From positions 2,294,001-2,358,000 of the forward strand of contig OZ244969.1 of the NCBI GenBank assembly GCA_965222725.1: a DNA stretch of 64,000 nucleotides. The letters run 5' to 3'. Below the pieces are notes generated by a model that was not told the DNA's origin, ran no database searches, and saw only the letters and a program-made list of their open reading frames with translations. Made by a program: the position numbers and the translations under genes. Positions 47,684-56,196 of this stretch are shown in pieces. Source of the DNA: GCA-2748575 sp965222725. GTDB taxonomy: Bacteria; Pseudomonadota; Gammaproteobacteria; Pseudomonadales; Ketobacteraceae. How positions within the stretch are numbered: position 1 is the stretch's first letter; each line of letters starts with the position of its first letter.

Positions 47684-48738
47684 AACTGCTGGACTGGTAC
47701 ATAGCCAAAGCCGTGTTTTTTGCCGTGCTGGTGGTGCTGCTGATTGTGGTGGGGCTGGATGCGATTTTTTCCTTTGTGGCAGAGCTGGAAGAACTGGAAG
47801 GGGATTACCAGATTGGCCAGGCCCTGTATTACATTCTGCTCACCACGCCCCGGCGTATTTATGAATTTATTCCCATCTCCACCCTGATTGGTTGCCTGAT
47901 TGGTTTGGGGGCCCTGGCCAACAACAGCGAACTCACGGTCATGCGCGCCGCCGGTGTATCGGTACTCAAAATAGTGTTTGCCGCCGTTAAACCCGTGCTG
48001 GCCTATATTCTGATTGCGTTAACACTGGGCCAGTTTGTGGTGCCCAAAACCGAACAGTTTGCCCAGAGCGAGCGCACCCGCCACATTGATGGCAGCGATG
48101 CCCTGCGGGCCAAACACGGTTACTGGTATCGGGACGATGACGCCTACGTGCATATCAAGGCCATTGAACCTAATGGCGTGCTCTATGGGGTGGCACGCTT
48201 CCGGTTTGATGAGCGCCAAAACCTGACATCGTCCGATTACAGCGAACGGGCGATTTTTCAGGGGGATCACTGGATACTCTCCAAAGTCAAAGAAACCGTA
48301 CTGGCCCCATACCGCACCAGCGTGCACCATTACGACACCCTGCGCTGGGATTCCGATATCACACCGGATTTTCTGGCCACCGTCGCCCTGCGGCCGGATC
48401 ACCTGTCCTTAACCGGGCTGTTTCATTACGCCGGTCAGCTGGCACAACAGGGGCTGGACAGCGGCGAATACTATTTCGCCTTCTGGAAGAAAGTCTTTCA
48501 GCCGTTTGCCACCATCGTCATGGTATTTATCGCCATCTCCTTTATTTTCGGGCCCTTGCGCTCTGTTACCATGGGGCAGCGCATCACCGCCGGCGTGGTG
48601 GTGGGGCTCACTTTCAACTACGCCCAGGAACTGCTGGGGCACATCAGCATTGTGTTTAATGTGTCCCCCATTATTGCCGCCGGTATCCCCATCATGATCT
48701 GCTTTGCGGTCGGGGTTTTTCTTTTACGAAGAATCTAG
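47680..48738 (+). CDS. lptG: LPS export ABC transporter permease LptG
   Basis: The 352-residue YjgP/YjgQ-family permease has six helices around a periplasmic domain (about 130-265). The N-terminus (MKLLDWYIAKAVFFAVLVVLLIVVGLDAIFSF) and C-terminus (VSPIIAAGIPIMICFAVGVFLLRR) are typical of LptG. It is translationally coupled to lptF by the ATGA overlap. The 205-bp gap after it contains no clear terminator. Confidence 0.94.
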   Translation: MKLLDWYIAKAVFFAVLVVLLIVVGLDAIFSFVAELEELEGDYQIGQALYYILLTTPRRIYEFIPISTLIGCLIGLGALANNSELTVMRAAGVSVLKIVFAAVKPVLAYILIALTLGQFVVPKTEQFAQSERTRHIDGSDALRAKHGYWYRDDDAYVHIKAIEPNGVLYGVARFRFDERQNLTSSDYSERAIFQGDHWILSKVKETVLAPYRTSVHHYDTLRWDSDITPDFLATVALRPDHLSLTGLFHYAGQLAQQGLDSGEYYFAFWKKVFQPFATIVMVFIAISFIFGPLRSVTMGQRITAGVVVGLTFNYAQELLGHISIVFNVSPIIAAGIPIMICFAVGVFLLRRI

Positions 48739-48943
48739 AAAATCCCGGGCACCTGCCTTTACCAATTTGTGCACCAATTAAACAGATGGGCAGAAATTCG
48801 CGCAAAGATCTGTGAACCGGGTTTACCTTCCCCATAAATCGCTTTAGATTATTGTTTAACAGTTCAGCAACAGGCCGGTGGTATCATCGCCGGTCAGTCT
48901 TAATGTATACCTCTCGTTGGTTTGCGCAGGGAATCGTGCTCTT

Positions 48944-49744
48944 ATGTCTGCCCATCATCCGGAAAGCTTTGCCTCTCAATTCGAAAAACTCTCGGGCCTG
49001 ACCGAATGGATCGCCTGGGCCATTGTGATGGTGCTGGTATTCGGCGTGCTCAGCGTGGCCATGATCGCCAACAGCAAAGCCGCCATCGAATGGGGCATGT
49101 ACATTGCCATTGGCGGCCTGGGTATCGGTTTGATCATCAAGGGCTTTTTCGATGCCCGCTTTCTGGATAAAGAAACCAAACTGGCGTCCCAACAGGTAGC
49201 CATTCTGGAAGAAGTGGACGATTTCGACACCTTTCTGGACCGGGCCCCCGTCAGCGTATTCCGCTCCCATATCGACAATCTGTACACCATATCCCTGTCC
49301 CAGCCCGATGTGTATCAGGACAATTTAATCGAAGTACTGCACTCCCGCCTGATGGCCAAAAACCGCGTGGTGGAACTCTTTGCAAGCATCCTGATTACCC
49401 TGGGTTTGATCGGTACCATACTGGGTCTGATCATGATGATGGACGGCCTGTCGGCAGCCCTTGCCACTCAGTCCGGTGGTGATGGATTGCTGGATAAAAT
49501 TGCCGATCCTGACTCCGGCCCCATGGCGGGCCTGGGTACCGCCTTTTACACCACGCTGGCCGGCGCCATTTTTGGTGGTGTGATACTGCGGGTGCTGACC
49601 AGCGTGATCGACGCTTCCATTATGCGTTACACCGCCCACCTGGCGGAGCTGACCGAAGTGCACGTATTACCCTACATGCGCCAGCTGGCCAAAGATCGCG
49701 AACACCAACGGCTGCTGGAGCGGGAGCGCTCCCATGAAGCTTGA
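48944..49744 (+). CDS. MotA/TolQ/ExbB-type proton channel subunit
   Basis: The 266-residue membrane protein has helices at about 20-42, 48-67, 143-166 and 197-219. The last two carry the family signatures: LITLGLIGTILGLIMMMDGL (TM3) and GLGTAFYTTLAGAIFGG (TM4), as in TolQ, ExbB and MotA. The cytoplasmic loop (about 70-142) and a charged C-terminal tail (about 235-266) resemble stator subunits. The family forms a pentamer around two B subunits and uses ion flow to do mechanical work. Its stop overlaps the next gene by 11 bp. It is first of five co-directional genes after lptG. No flagellar, Tol or TonB genes are near, so this is a distinct system. The ATG at 48944 is preferred over longer frames. 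Confidence 0.85.
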   Translation: MSAHHPESFASQFEKLSGLTEWIAWAIVMVLVFGVLSVAMIANSKAAIEWGMYIAIGGLGIGLIIKGFFDARFLDKETKLASQQVAILEEVDDFDTFLDRAPVSVFRSHIDNLYTISLSQPDVYQDNLIEVLHSRLMAKNRVVELFASILITLGLIGTILGLIMMMDGLSAALATQSGGDGLLDKIADPDSGPMAGLGTAFYTTLAGAIFGGVILRVLTSVIDASIMRYTAHLAELTEVHVLPYMRQLAKDREHQRLLERERSHEA

Positions 49745-50681
49745 TTCGCCCTCCCGCTTTACCAGCTTTTATGAATCCTTCAGTGACCTGATATTTGCCA
49801 CCATGGCAATCTTTGTGTTGCTGATGATTGTCTTCCTGTCTTTGATCAAACCCACTGAAAACGTAGACGCGATCAAACAGGAACTGGAACAGGCCAAAGC
49901 CGAAATGGCCGAAGTCCAGCAGGCATTGCAGGAATCCGAGTTTGAAAAAGAAAAAGCCCGCGAACAACTGGAAGAAGTCACCGAAGCACTCACCGATATT
50001 GAATCCGCTATCCAGTCCCAGGGGCTGGAGCTGATTGTGGTAGTGGATGTGTCCGGCAGCATGAGCGATGCCCTGGGCCATCTGGAAGAAACCATCCGCA
50101 CCATATCCAAAGTGCTGCCCAAGGTAGCGCCGGAATTCCGCATTGGCGTAGTGGCGTACGCGGTATCCGACAATGTACCCAACGGCTTGCAGGTGTTCCC
50201 CACCCAGCAGATATTCCCCGAACACAAAGACGGTGGCCGCTCGCTGGCCATGATCAATAACTTTATCGATAAACTGGTGCGCGGCGGCCTGGCACCGGTG
50301 GATCGTGCCTTTCTGACTGCACTGGATATGTCGGAACAATCCGCCAGCCAGTTCGAAGGCTCGCAAACCATTATGCTGCTGGGGGATGTGGGCCCCTACG
50401 AATCCCCCAATGGCGACTGGGCCCGGGTAGAACATTACGAACGCCAGTCAGAACGCCAGTTACTACAGCAAATCAGCCGCTGGGCCGGCAACCGGGACAA
50501 ACGCAGTATTATCAGCCTGTATTCCGGCAAGCCCGTGAACAATCGCTCAAGCGAAAAGGATCAGGCCAGTTACAACTTTTTCCGGCAGGTAGCTGTGGCT
50601 GCCGACCAGCCCAAAAACTTTACCCAGAACCCCGGTAAAATGCTGGCCTACCTGCTAACCGCCATCGTAAAAGAAGACTAA
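49734..50681 (+). CDS. MotB-like stator subunit with von Willebrand A domain
   Basis: The 315-residue protein has a single N-terminal helix (about 17-37) whose start FSDLIFATMAIF aligns with MotB YADFMTAMMAFF; Asp18 would be the proton-carrying residue. A coiled coil follows (about 42-97). Residues about 98-310 form a von Willebrand A domain with a complete MIDAS start DVSGS (Asp105, Ser107, Ser109) and a later GD in MLLGDVGPY. MotB, TolR and ZorB proteins normally carry a peptidoglycan-binding or periplasmic domain here; this one has a metal-dependent adhesion module, predicted to be periplasmic. It overlaps the channel gene, so the two should be made in fixed ratio. Confidence 0.82.
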   Translation: MKLDSPSRFTSFYESFSDLIFATMAIFVLLMIVFLSLIKPTENVDAIKQELEQAKAEMAEVQQALQESEFEKEKAREQLEEVTEALTDIESAIQSQGLELIVVVDVSGSMSDALGHLEETIRTISKVLPKVAPEFRIGVVAYAVSDNVPNGLQVFPTQQIFPEHKDGGRSLAMINNFIDKLVRGGLAPVDRAFLTALDMSEQSASQFEGSQTIMLLGDVGPYESPNGDWARVEHYERQSERQLLQQISRWAGNRDKRSIISLYSGKPVNNRSSEKDQASYNFFRQVAVAADQPKNFTQNPGKMLAYLLTAIVKED

Positions 50682-50703
50682 CGCATCAGGATTCGTTGAC
50701 ACC

Positions 50704-51432
50704 ATGCCAATCATTAACAATCCAAACCGGCCCGCCCCGGAAAAAAAGAAACAACAGGAGCCGGAGAATGAGCAGAATACTCAGGAGCAACCGGCCGAAT
50801 CAGAGTCCGAATCAAAGCCGCCCAAATCCAAACCGGCGCCGGCCAAAAAATCCAGCCCGCTCATGGCGGTGGCCATTGTCGTGCTCTTGATTGGTGCTCT
50901 GGGTGGCGGTGGCTATGCCTATATGCAAAAACAAAACCCGGTGGATGACGATGTTGTTGCCGAAGTAACACCGGAAACGGCAACACAAAGCAATCCACAA
51001 GCCACGGCAGAGACAAAACCCGTTAACCCGGAAGCACTGGAACTGGACATTAAAAACTATATCAAGCTGTCGACCCTGTATAACCTGACCAGTCAGGAAA
51101 TTGAAATGAACACCGTCAGCCTGATTGAAGCGCAAAAAACCGGGAGCAGTGTATCCATCAACGCCATAGAAGTGATTTTAAATCACAAAAAGAAAGAGCT
51201 GGTGGACCTGCGGGATCGCATGGCCGATACCCTGGAATCCTTATACACCCATAACATGAACGACGGCGTGCTGGTGGAACAGGAACTCACCAACACCATT
51301 ACCACGCTGCAGAGCGAACAAAAGCAAACAGCGGCCGATATGCTCACCATGGGCATGGAAACCATTAATTCGGTACCGCCCATTATGGCGCCGAAGGAAT
51401 ACTTTAAAAACATGATCGACGATCGATTGTAA
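50704..51432 (+). CDS. Single-pass membrane protein of the stator-like cluster
   Basis: The 242-residue protein has a charged, Pro/Glu/Lys-rich cytoplasmic N-terminus (about 1-50), one transmembrane helix (about 53-73, followed by GGGG) and an extracytoplasmic helical domain (about 105-242). No family is recognised. Topology resembles membrane adaptor proteins that reach into the periplasm. It begins 22 bp after the vWA gene. Its function is inferred only from its place in the cluster. Confidence 0.7.
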   Translation: MPIINNPNRPAPEKKKQQEPENEQNTQEQPAESESESKPPKSKPAPAKKSSPLMAVAIVVLLIGALGGGGYAYMQKQNPVDDDVVAEVTPETATQSNPQATAETKPVNPEALELDIKNYIKLSTLYNLTSQEIEMNTVSLIEAQKTGSSVSINAIEVILNHKKKELVDLRDRMADTLESLYTHNMNDGVLVEQELTNTITTLQSEQKQTAADMLTMGMETINSVPPIMAPKEYFKNMIDDRL

Positions 51433-51494
51433 ATTGAAAGATACAGCGCAAGCATGGGTAGGCAAGCGCAAACACGGGAAGAAAGGGGTGCTCT

Positions 51495-52265
51495 ATGAAA
51501 ACAGTTAACACATTTAAAACCAGCGTTATCTTTGCCGGGGCAGTGGCCCTGTCGGGATTGTCTTTTAACGCATCTGCCGATGCGGCATCGGACTTTTTGG
51601 GTGCCGTATTCGGTGGCGGCAAAGAACCCAAAAACGAGGTAGAAAAAGCCAAACAGGAAGACACCAAAAAAGGTGCTACCTGGGGCGCTGTTGTCGGCGG
51701 TGTCGTGGGTGCTGCATCCGGCGACGATGACCGCGACCGACTGGAAAAAGGCGCTATCGGTGCCGTAGTGGGTGGCGTACTGGGTGGTGCCGCTGGTTCC
51801 CAGGTGGGAGAATGGCGCGGCCAGTATGCGGAAAAACACAACCGTATTGAATCCGGCATTGCCGAAACCGATCAAAAGATCAAACACATCCAGCGGCAAA
51901 CCGCCAACATCCAAAAACAAATGAGCTACCGCTCCCAGCAGATCGCGCAAATGATCCGCCAGAACACCCAGCAAACAGCCGATATTAATCGTGCCAAAAT
52001 CATGCTGGATGACCTGAATAAAAACCTGGCAGTGAACGAAGAACTGAGCACCGAAACCCAGGTACAAATGCGCCTGCTGGAACAGCAGATCACCGAGGTA
52101 GAAGGCCACCTGAAAAAAATGCCGAACGACCCTGACCTGGCCAACATTCACAAAAACCTGGTGCAGCGCCGTGGCGAGCTGGTGGCATCGCTGAATACCC
52201 TGAACGGTATTCAGCCTCAGCTGATGGCCCAGAAAAAATCCCTGATGGCTATTACGTCGAGCTGA
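51495..52265 (+). CDS. Secreted glycine-zipper and coiled-coil protein
   Basis: The 256-residue protein has a signal peptide (about 1-29, ending NASADA). Two glycine-zipper hairpins follow (about 61-76 and 88-105, GAVVGGVVGAASG and GAVVGGVLGGAAGS), then a long helical region with heptads (about 115-250). Glycine-zipper segments insert in or pack against membranes, often the outer membrane. The ribosome site AAAGGGG precedes the ATG. Three 20-bp imperfect repeats overlap the gene's 3' end. No homologous function is known. Confidence 0.72.
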   Translation: MKTVNTFKTSVIFAGAVALSGLSFNASADAASDFLGAVFGGGKEPKNEVEKAKQEDTKKGATWGAVVGGVVGAASGDDDRDRLEKGAIGAVVGGVLGGAAGSQVGEWRGQYAEKHNRIESGIAETDQKIKHIQRQTANIQKQMSYRSQQIAQMIRQNTQQTADINRAKIMLDDLNKNLAVNEELSTETQVQMRLLEQQITEVEGHLKKMPNDPDLANIHKNLVQRRGELVASLNTLNGIQPQLMAQKKSLMAITSS

Positions 52266-52301
52266 TGGCTGTTATTTCGGGCTGAAGGCTCCTACATCGA
52301 G
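52242..52301 (+). repeat. Three 20-bp imperfect tandem repeats
   Basis: Units of CTGATGGCTATTACGTCGAG type at 52242-52261, 52262-52281 and 52282-52301 cross the stop codon of the glycine-zipper gene into the spacer before the lipoprotein gene. The period is exact, with a few substitutions between units. Confidence 0.75.
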
Positions 52302-52317
52302 CTAACAGGAGAGCAAA

Positions 52318-52878
52318 ATGCGATTTAAAACCAGACTGAAACAAGCCGCCATGGTCAGCCTGCTGGCTGGCCTGGCAGGCTGCGCCACCACCAATGAAAC
52401 CGACCCCGCCAAAGTATCCTGGGGCGATATTATTGGTATGCAGGTATCAGACGATTCCCGCCTGAACCAGCACCTGGAAGCGCGCCAGCAGGAACTGGAA
52501 AACCTGCGCCAGGAAGCCCACCAGCTGGATCAGCGCTTGTGGATGAAGCAACGGGAACTGAACCGGCTGGATACCCAGGCAAACCAGCAACAAGCCAAAA
52601 CCCGGGCTGCCCAGCAAAAGCTGGATGAATACAACCGCCAGATTGAAACCAAAAAAGCGGAACTGACAGCGGCCATTGACAAAGCCAAAGATCTGAAACA
52701 GAAAGAAGCGGATTTAAAAGCCCGCCTGGCCACGCTCAACAGTGATCGCGAAGCCCGGGAAGAACTGATGCGTTACCAGATCGAAATCGAAAAGCTGGAA
52801 GACGAAGTCGTTACCCTGGAAAACGCCATCGACCGGATTCTGTTGGTGCGCGCCAAATACGCGACGGAAAACCAATAG
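52318..52878 (+). CDS. Coiled-coil outer-membrane lipoprotein
   Basis: The 186-residue precursor has a type II signal peptide ending LAGC at Cys22; Ala at position +2 favours the outer membrane. After a short linker, residues about 45-180 form an almost continuous coiled coil (many Gln, Glu, Leu and Arg). It resembles Lpp-like or tether proteins in design, but no family match is known. An AGGAG ribosome site precedes the ATG. It is the last gene of the five-gene cluster and is followed by a strong terminator. Confidence 0.75.
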   Translation: MRFKTRLKQAAMVSLLAGLAGCATTNETDPAKVSWGDIIGMQVSDDSRLNQHLEARQQELENLRQEAHQLDQRLWMKQRELNRLDTQANQQQAKTRAAQQKLDEYNRQIETKKAELTAAIDKAKDLKQKEADLKARLATLNSDREAREELMRYQIEIEKLEDEVVTLENAIDRILLVRAKYATENQ

Positions 52879-52898
52879 CCTTCACTCAAACTGGCAAC

Positions 52899-52944
52899 AA
52901 CGGCTGAAATAACAAAACACAGGTTATCTCAGCCGTTTTTTATT
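52899..52944. terminator. Rho-independent terminator, shared
   Basis: A 15-bp stem with one mismatch (52899-52913 with 52923-52937), followed by a T-run, lies 20 bp after the lipoprotein stop. The opposing haem-operon gene ends at 52948. Confidence 0.85.
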
Positions 52945-52947
52945 TCC

Positions 52948-53424
52948 CTAATGCAACGCCCGGCTCACCTGATGCCCGCTGGCAACTGCCACGGCGGTCA
53001 GCTCAAAAGGCAGGCTCAGGTATTCCTTAAAAAAGCTTAACTGCGTTTTCGGGTCAAACAAGGCGTCCACACAGGTATGGGCCCAGTCTTTATCTTTATC
53101 GCCCAGGGCCACCAGAATACGCTGCGCCAGCGATTCCGCGCTCAGGCTTGCCTGATGAAACTCCGACTGCTGTTGCAACAGATTAATCGCATAGATACCG
53201 GCCAGCGTGGCATGAGTGGCCAGGCTCTTGCCTTTAATATCGTGGCGCAGCAGCGCGTACGATGTCAGGTCCATGGCGCAGCCGGCAAAGGGGGTGGCTT
53301 TTTCCCAGCGTCGCATTTCATAAAAATCACCGGCCTGACACATCCAGTCAAACCAGCGGCTGGAAATTTCCAGTTCAGATTGCTGAATCAGTTCAAGGCG
53401 GTGTTTGGGGCAGAGAAAGTACAT
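52948..53424 (-). CDS. Small protein at the end of the haem operon
   Basis: The 158-residue soluble protein has no signal peptide and is mostly helical. It contains several Trp, Cys and His residues near the N-terminus (FLCPKHRLELIQQ, FDWMCQAGDFYEMRRWEKA). Its ATG follows an AGGAG ribosome site and lies 3 bp after hmuV, so it belongs to the hmu operon. Pseudomonas phu operons also end with a small gene of unknown function (phuW) at this place, but I cannot confirm homology. The CxxxH motif could bind haem or metal; this is a guess. Confidence 0.65.
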   Translation of the reverse strand: MYFLCPKHRLELIQQSELEISSRWFDWMCQAGDFYEMRRWEKATPFAGCAMDLTSYALLRHDIKGKSLATHATLAGIYAINLLQQQSEFHQASLSAESLAQRILVALGDKDKDWAHTCVDALFDPKTQLSFFKEYLSLPFELTAVAVASGHQVSRALH

Positions 53425-53427
53425 TGC

Positions 53428-54285
53428 TTACTCCTGAGTGTTGTGTTGCCGGCCAAGGCCGACAATGACGGGGTGATGTAGTTGGGGGTGGTGCAGTATC
53501 CGGGTGCGCAGCTCGTAGGTATCCGCCAGGCTGGCTTCGTTGAGTACAGTGGCGGGCGGGCCGTCGGCAATAATGTTTCCCTGCTTCATTAACAGAATGC
53601 GATCTGCATACTGGGCCGCCAGTGACAGATCATGAATCACAGCGCAACAGATAACCGATGGGGTGGTAAAACGCCGGATAATATCCAGCACCAGGTGCTG
53701 GTGGGCAGGGTCCAGGGCACTGGTGCATTCGTCCAGCAGCAGCAAGCGGGGTTGTGGCTCCTGTTGCCCAGGCGTTATATCAGGCTCTCTGTGGCGCCAG
53801 GTATCAGGCCATAGCTGGGCCAATACCCGGGCCAGCTGCACCCGCTGCTGTTCGCCGCCGGACAGGTTGGGGTAATAGCGGTTCTGTAAATGTTCCACTT
53901 CCAGCAGAGCCATTGCCTGCTCGGCAATCAGAGTGGCCATTGGATTGATGCCGTGAGGGGAGCGACCCATGATCACCACTTCGCGCACTTTAAACGGAAA
54001 ATCCAGGCGCACCTGTTGTGGCATTACCGCCCGGCGCCTGGCCAGTGCTTTGGCAGGGTAGTTGTGAATGTCCTGATCGTTAAAATACACCCGGCCTTTT
54101 TGAGTCAGTTCCTTTTGCAGGCTCAGTCCACCGGACATGGCGGACAACAAGGTACTTTTACCGGCGCCGTTTGCGCCCAGAATCATGGTCAGCTCGCCAG
54201 GCTGCAGGGTGGCGGAAATACCATTGAGCAAACAAGCGGGTTGCTTACCCGTGGTAACCACGCTGACATTATCAATCCGCAGCAT
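53428..54285 (-). CDS. hmuV: Haemin ABC transporter ATP-binding protein
   Basis: The 285-residue ABC ATPase has Walker A GANGAGKST (near 36-44), the signature LSGGEQQRVQLARVLAQL, Walker B LLLLDECTSALDP with a 20-residue insertion before it (WRHREPDITPGQQEPQP), and the switch His (VIHDLSLAAQYAD). It powers haem import across the inner membrane with HmuU. Its ATG overlaps the hmuU stop (TGATG). Confidence 0.92.
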   Translation of the reverse strand: MLRIDNVSVVTTGKQPACLLNGISATLQPGELTMILGANGAGKSTLLSAMSGGLSLQKELTQKGRVYFNDQDIHNYPAKALARRRAVMPQQVRLDFPFKVREVVIMGRSPHGINPMATLIAEQAMALLEVEHLQNRYYPNLSGGEQQRVQLARVLAQLWPDTWRHREPDITPGQQEPQPRLLLLDECTSALDPAHQHLVLDIIRRFTTPSVICCAVIHDLSLAAQYADRILLMKQGNIIADGPPATVLNEASLADTYELRTRILHHPQLHHPVIVGLGRQHNTQE

Positions 54286-55340
54286 CAGATCATTCCTCCG
54301 GTTTTAAACGAAGGCCGCAGCAGTAGCGATAAAAAAAACGGCCCGCCGATCAATGCCATAATCAGGCCTATCGGGAGTTCGGCGGGCGCTACCACAGTAC
54401 GGGCAAACATGTCGGCAACGGTTAGCAGCAATGCGCCGCATAACGCCGAAGCCGGTAACAATAGCCGATGGTCAGGGCCAATCAGCAAACGCAGTAAATG
54501 GGGTACGACCAAACCAAGAAACCCGATAACCCCGGTCATGGAAACCGCCGCACCCACGGCCATGGCGGTGAGCAGAATAATGCAACGCTTAACCCAGCGA
54601 ATGGGAAACCCCAAATGCTGGGCAACGGTTTCACCCATTAAAAACCCGTTCAGCGCATTGGCAAACACCGGTAACACCAGCAACGGAATCAGAATAAAGG
54701 GCAGCACGGCATTTACATCCTGCCAACTGGCTTTGGTCAGGCTGCCCATGGTCCAGAATGTCAGGCTGCGCAGTTCACTGTCGTCGGCAATAAAAGTCAG
54801 CACGCCGGTTGCAGCCCCCGCAATGGCGTTAATGGCAATGCCGGCCAGCAACAGGGTGGCGATTTGTGTGTGGCCACTGCGGGTGGCAATGCGATAAATC
54901 AAAAAGGTGGTCACCAGGCTGCCAAAAAATGCCGCCATGGGTAGTGCCCAGCGGCCTGCCAGCAGGCTCCAGTGACTTAACAAGGTATCCCCCAGCACAA
55001 TCACGGCAACAGCGCCCAAGGCGGCGCCACTGGATACCCCGATCAAACCGGGGTCCGCCAATGGATTGCGAAACAAACCCTGAATGGCGGCACCGGACAT
55101 GGCCAGGGCCGCGCCCACCAGCAGCGCCATTACCAAACGGGGCAGGCGGAACTGCAGCAGAGTCATTTCAAAATGCACGGGTATGTTGGCGTGGTGATTC
55201 AGGCCCAGGGCCTGTTCCAGCACACGAACAAACTCGCCGGTGGGTATGTGCAGTGCACCGGTAACCAACGACCAGCCACTTACCGCCAGCAAGGCAAGGG
55301 TAAAGGCCAGCCAGGTAATAACAGGGTTAACGCGATACAT
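54285..55340 (-). CDS. hmuU: Haemin ABC transporter permease
   Basis: The 351-residue FecCD-family permease has about ten helices. Motifs include RLPRLVMALLVGAALAMSGAAIQGLFRNPLADPGLIGVSSGAALGA and GFLGLVVPHLLRLLIGPDHR, typical of haem/siderophore permeases. The ATG at 55340 overlaps the hmuT end by 14 bp; the longer frame is the shadow of hmuT. Its stop overlaps hmuV. Confidence 0.92.
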   Translation of the reverse strand: MYRVNPVITWLAFTLALLAVSGWSLVTGALHIPTGEFVRVLEQALGLNHHANIPVHFEMTLLQFRLPRLVMALLVGAALAMSGAAIQGLFRNPLADPGLIGVSSGAALGAVAVIVLGDTLLSHWSLLAGRWALPMAAFFGSLVTTFLIYRIATRSGHTQIATLLLAGIAINAIAGAATGVLTFIADDSELRSLTFWTMGSLTKASWQDVNAVLPFILIPLLVLPVFANALNGFLMGETVAQHLGFPIRWVKRCIILLTAMAVGAAVSMTGVIGFLGLVVPHLLRLLIGPDHRLLLPASALCGALLLTVADMFARTVVAPAELPIGLIMALIGGPFFLSLLLRPSFKTGGMI

Positions 55341-56196
55341 AAAACGCCGGTGCCAGGGTTGCCATGGCCTGATCAATGCGGGGGCCAAAGCCCAGCAACA
55401 ACATACTGTCGGCCGCAATTACCCGCTGGTTCTTTGCCGCCGGTGTATGCTGCAACAGTTCATACTGCTGCAATACATCGGCGCCGCCCCGGGTGTCGGC
55501 AATCAGAATAATATCCGGCTGGGTTTGCAGGCCGCCTTCGGGGGTCAGGGATTTGTAGCTTTTAAAATCCGATACCACATTGTCGCCGCCCATCAGCTCA
55601 ATCATGGCATCGGCCTGGGTATCTTTGCCTGCCAGCATTACGCCGTGGTTTCCGGCCGCCAGTAAAAACATTACCCTGGGTGGCGCATTCCAGGATTGCT
55701 CTGCCAGTTGCTGCTTAAGGTGGCGCACCTTGGCCACCAGTTGGTTCACCAGCGCTGTGCCTTTTTCAGGCACGTTCAGCAAAGTCGCTACCTGAAGAAT
55801 TTTTTCATAAACACCCGACACACTGTTGCCACTCTTGATGGTGTGCACCGCCAGGCCGGCCTGCTTGAGTTGCGCCAGTACCTCTTTGGGGCCAGCTTCT
55901 GCTGTGGTAATCACCAGGGTAGGGTTTAACGACAAAATACCCTCGGCAGACAACTGCCGCATATAACCCACATCCGGCAACTGCTGTGCTGCTTGCGGGT
56001 AACGGCTGGTGGTATCCACGCCCACCAGCTTGTGCTGTTGCTCCAGGGCGTAAATAATCTCGGTAATGGAACCGTCGATGCTGATAACACGTTCCGCAGA
56101 TTTCGTCGCTTCCGCATGAGCGGCAGATGCATAACTCAGCATCACAAATAAAAACGCCATCATCACCGTTACTTCAACAAACAGCAGCTTTTTCAT
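55327..56196 (-). CDS. hmuT: Periplasmic haemin-binding protein
   Basis: The 289-residue precursor has a signal peptide (about 1-28, ending AAHAEA). A class III solute-binding fold follows: RVISIDGSITEIIYALEQQHKLVGVDTTSRYP, LNPTLVITTAEAGP, and the long helix in the middle. It carries haem from the receptor to HmuUV. It overlaps hmuS by 23 bp. Confidence 0.9.
   Translation of the reverse strand: MKKLLFVEVTVMMAFLFVMLSYASAAHAEATKSAERVISIDGSITEIIYALEQQHKLVGVDTTSRYPQAAQQLPDVGYMRQLSAEGILSLNPTLVITTAEAGPKEVLAQLKQAGLAVHTIKSGNSVSGVYEKILQVATLLNVPEKGTALVNQLVAKVRHLKQQLAEQSWNAPPRVMFLLAAGNHGVMLAGKDTQADAMIELMGGDNVVSDFKSYKSLTPEGGLQTQPDIILIADTRGGADVLQQYELLQHTPAAKNQRVIAADSMLLLGFGPRIDQAMATLAPAFYVSR

Noticed and set aside
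48944..49744. Tol-Pal or TonB energising complex
   Set aside because: No TolR/ExbD-size partner, TolA, TolB, Pal or TonB is adjacent; the partner carries a vWA domain.
48944..50681. Zorya defence system (ZorAB)
   Set aside because: The A-B pair is similar in kind, but the B protein lacks an OmpA-type domain and no ZorC, ZorD or ZorE gene follows.
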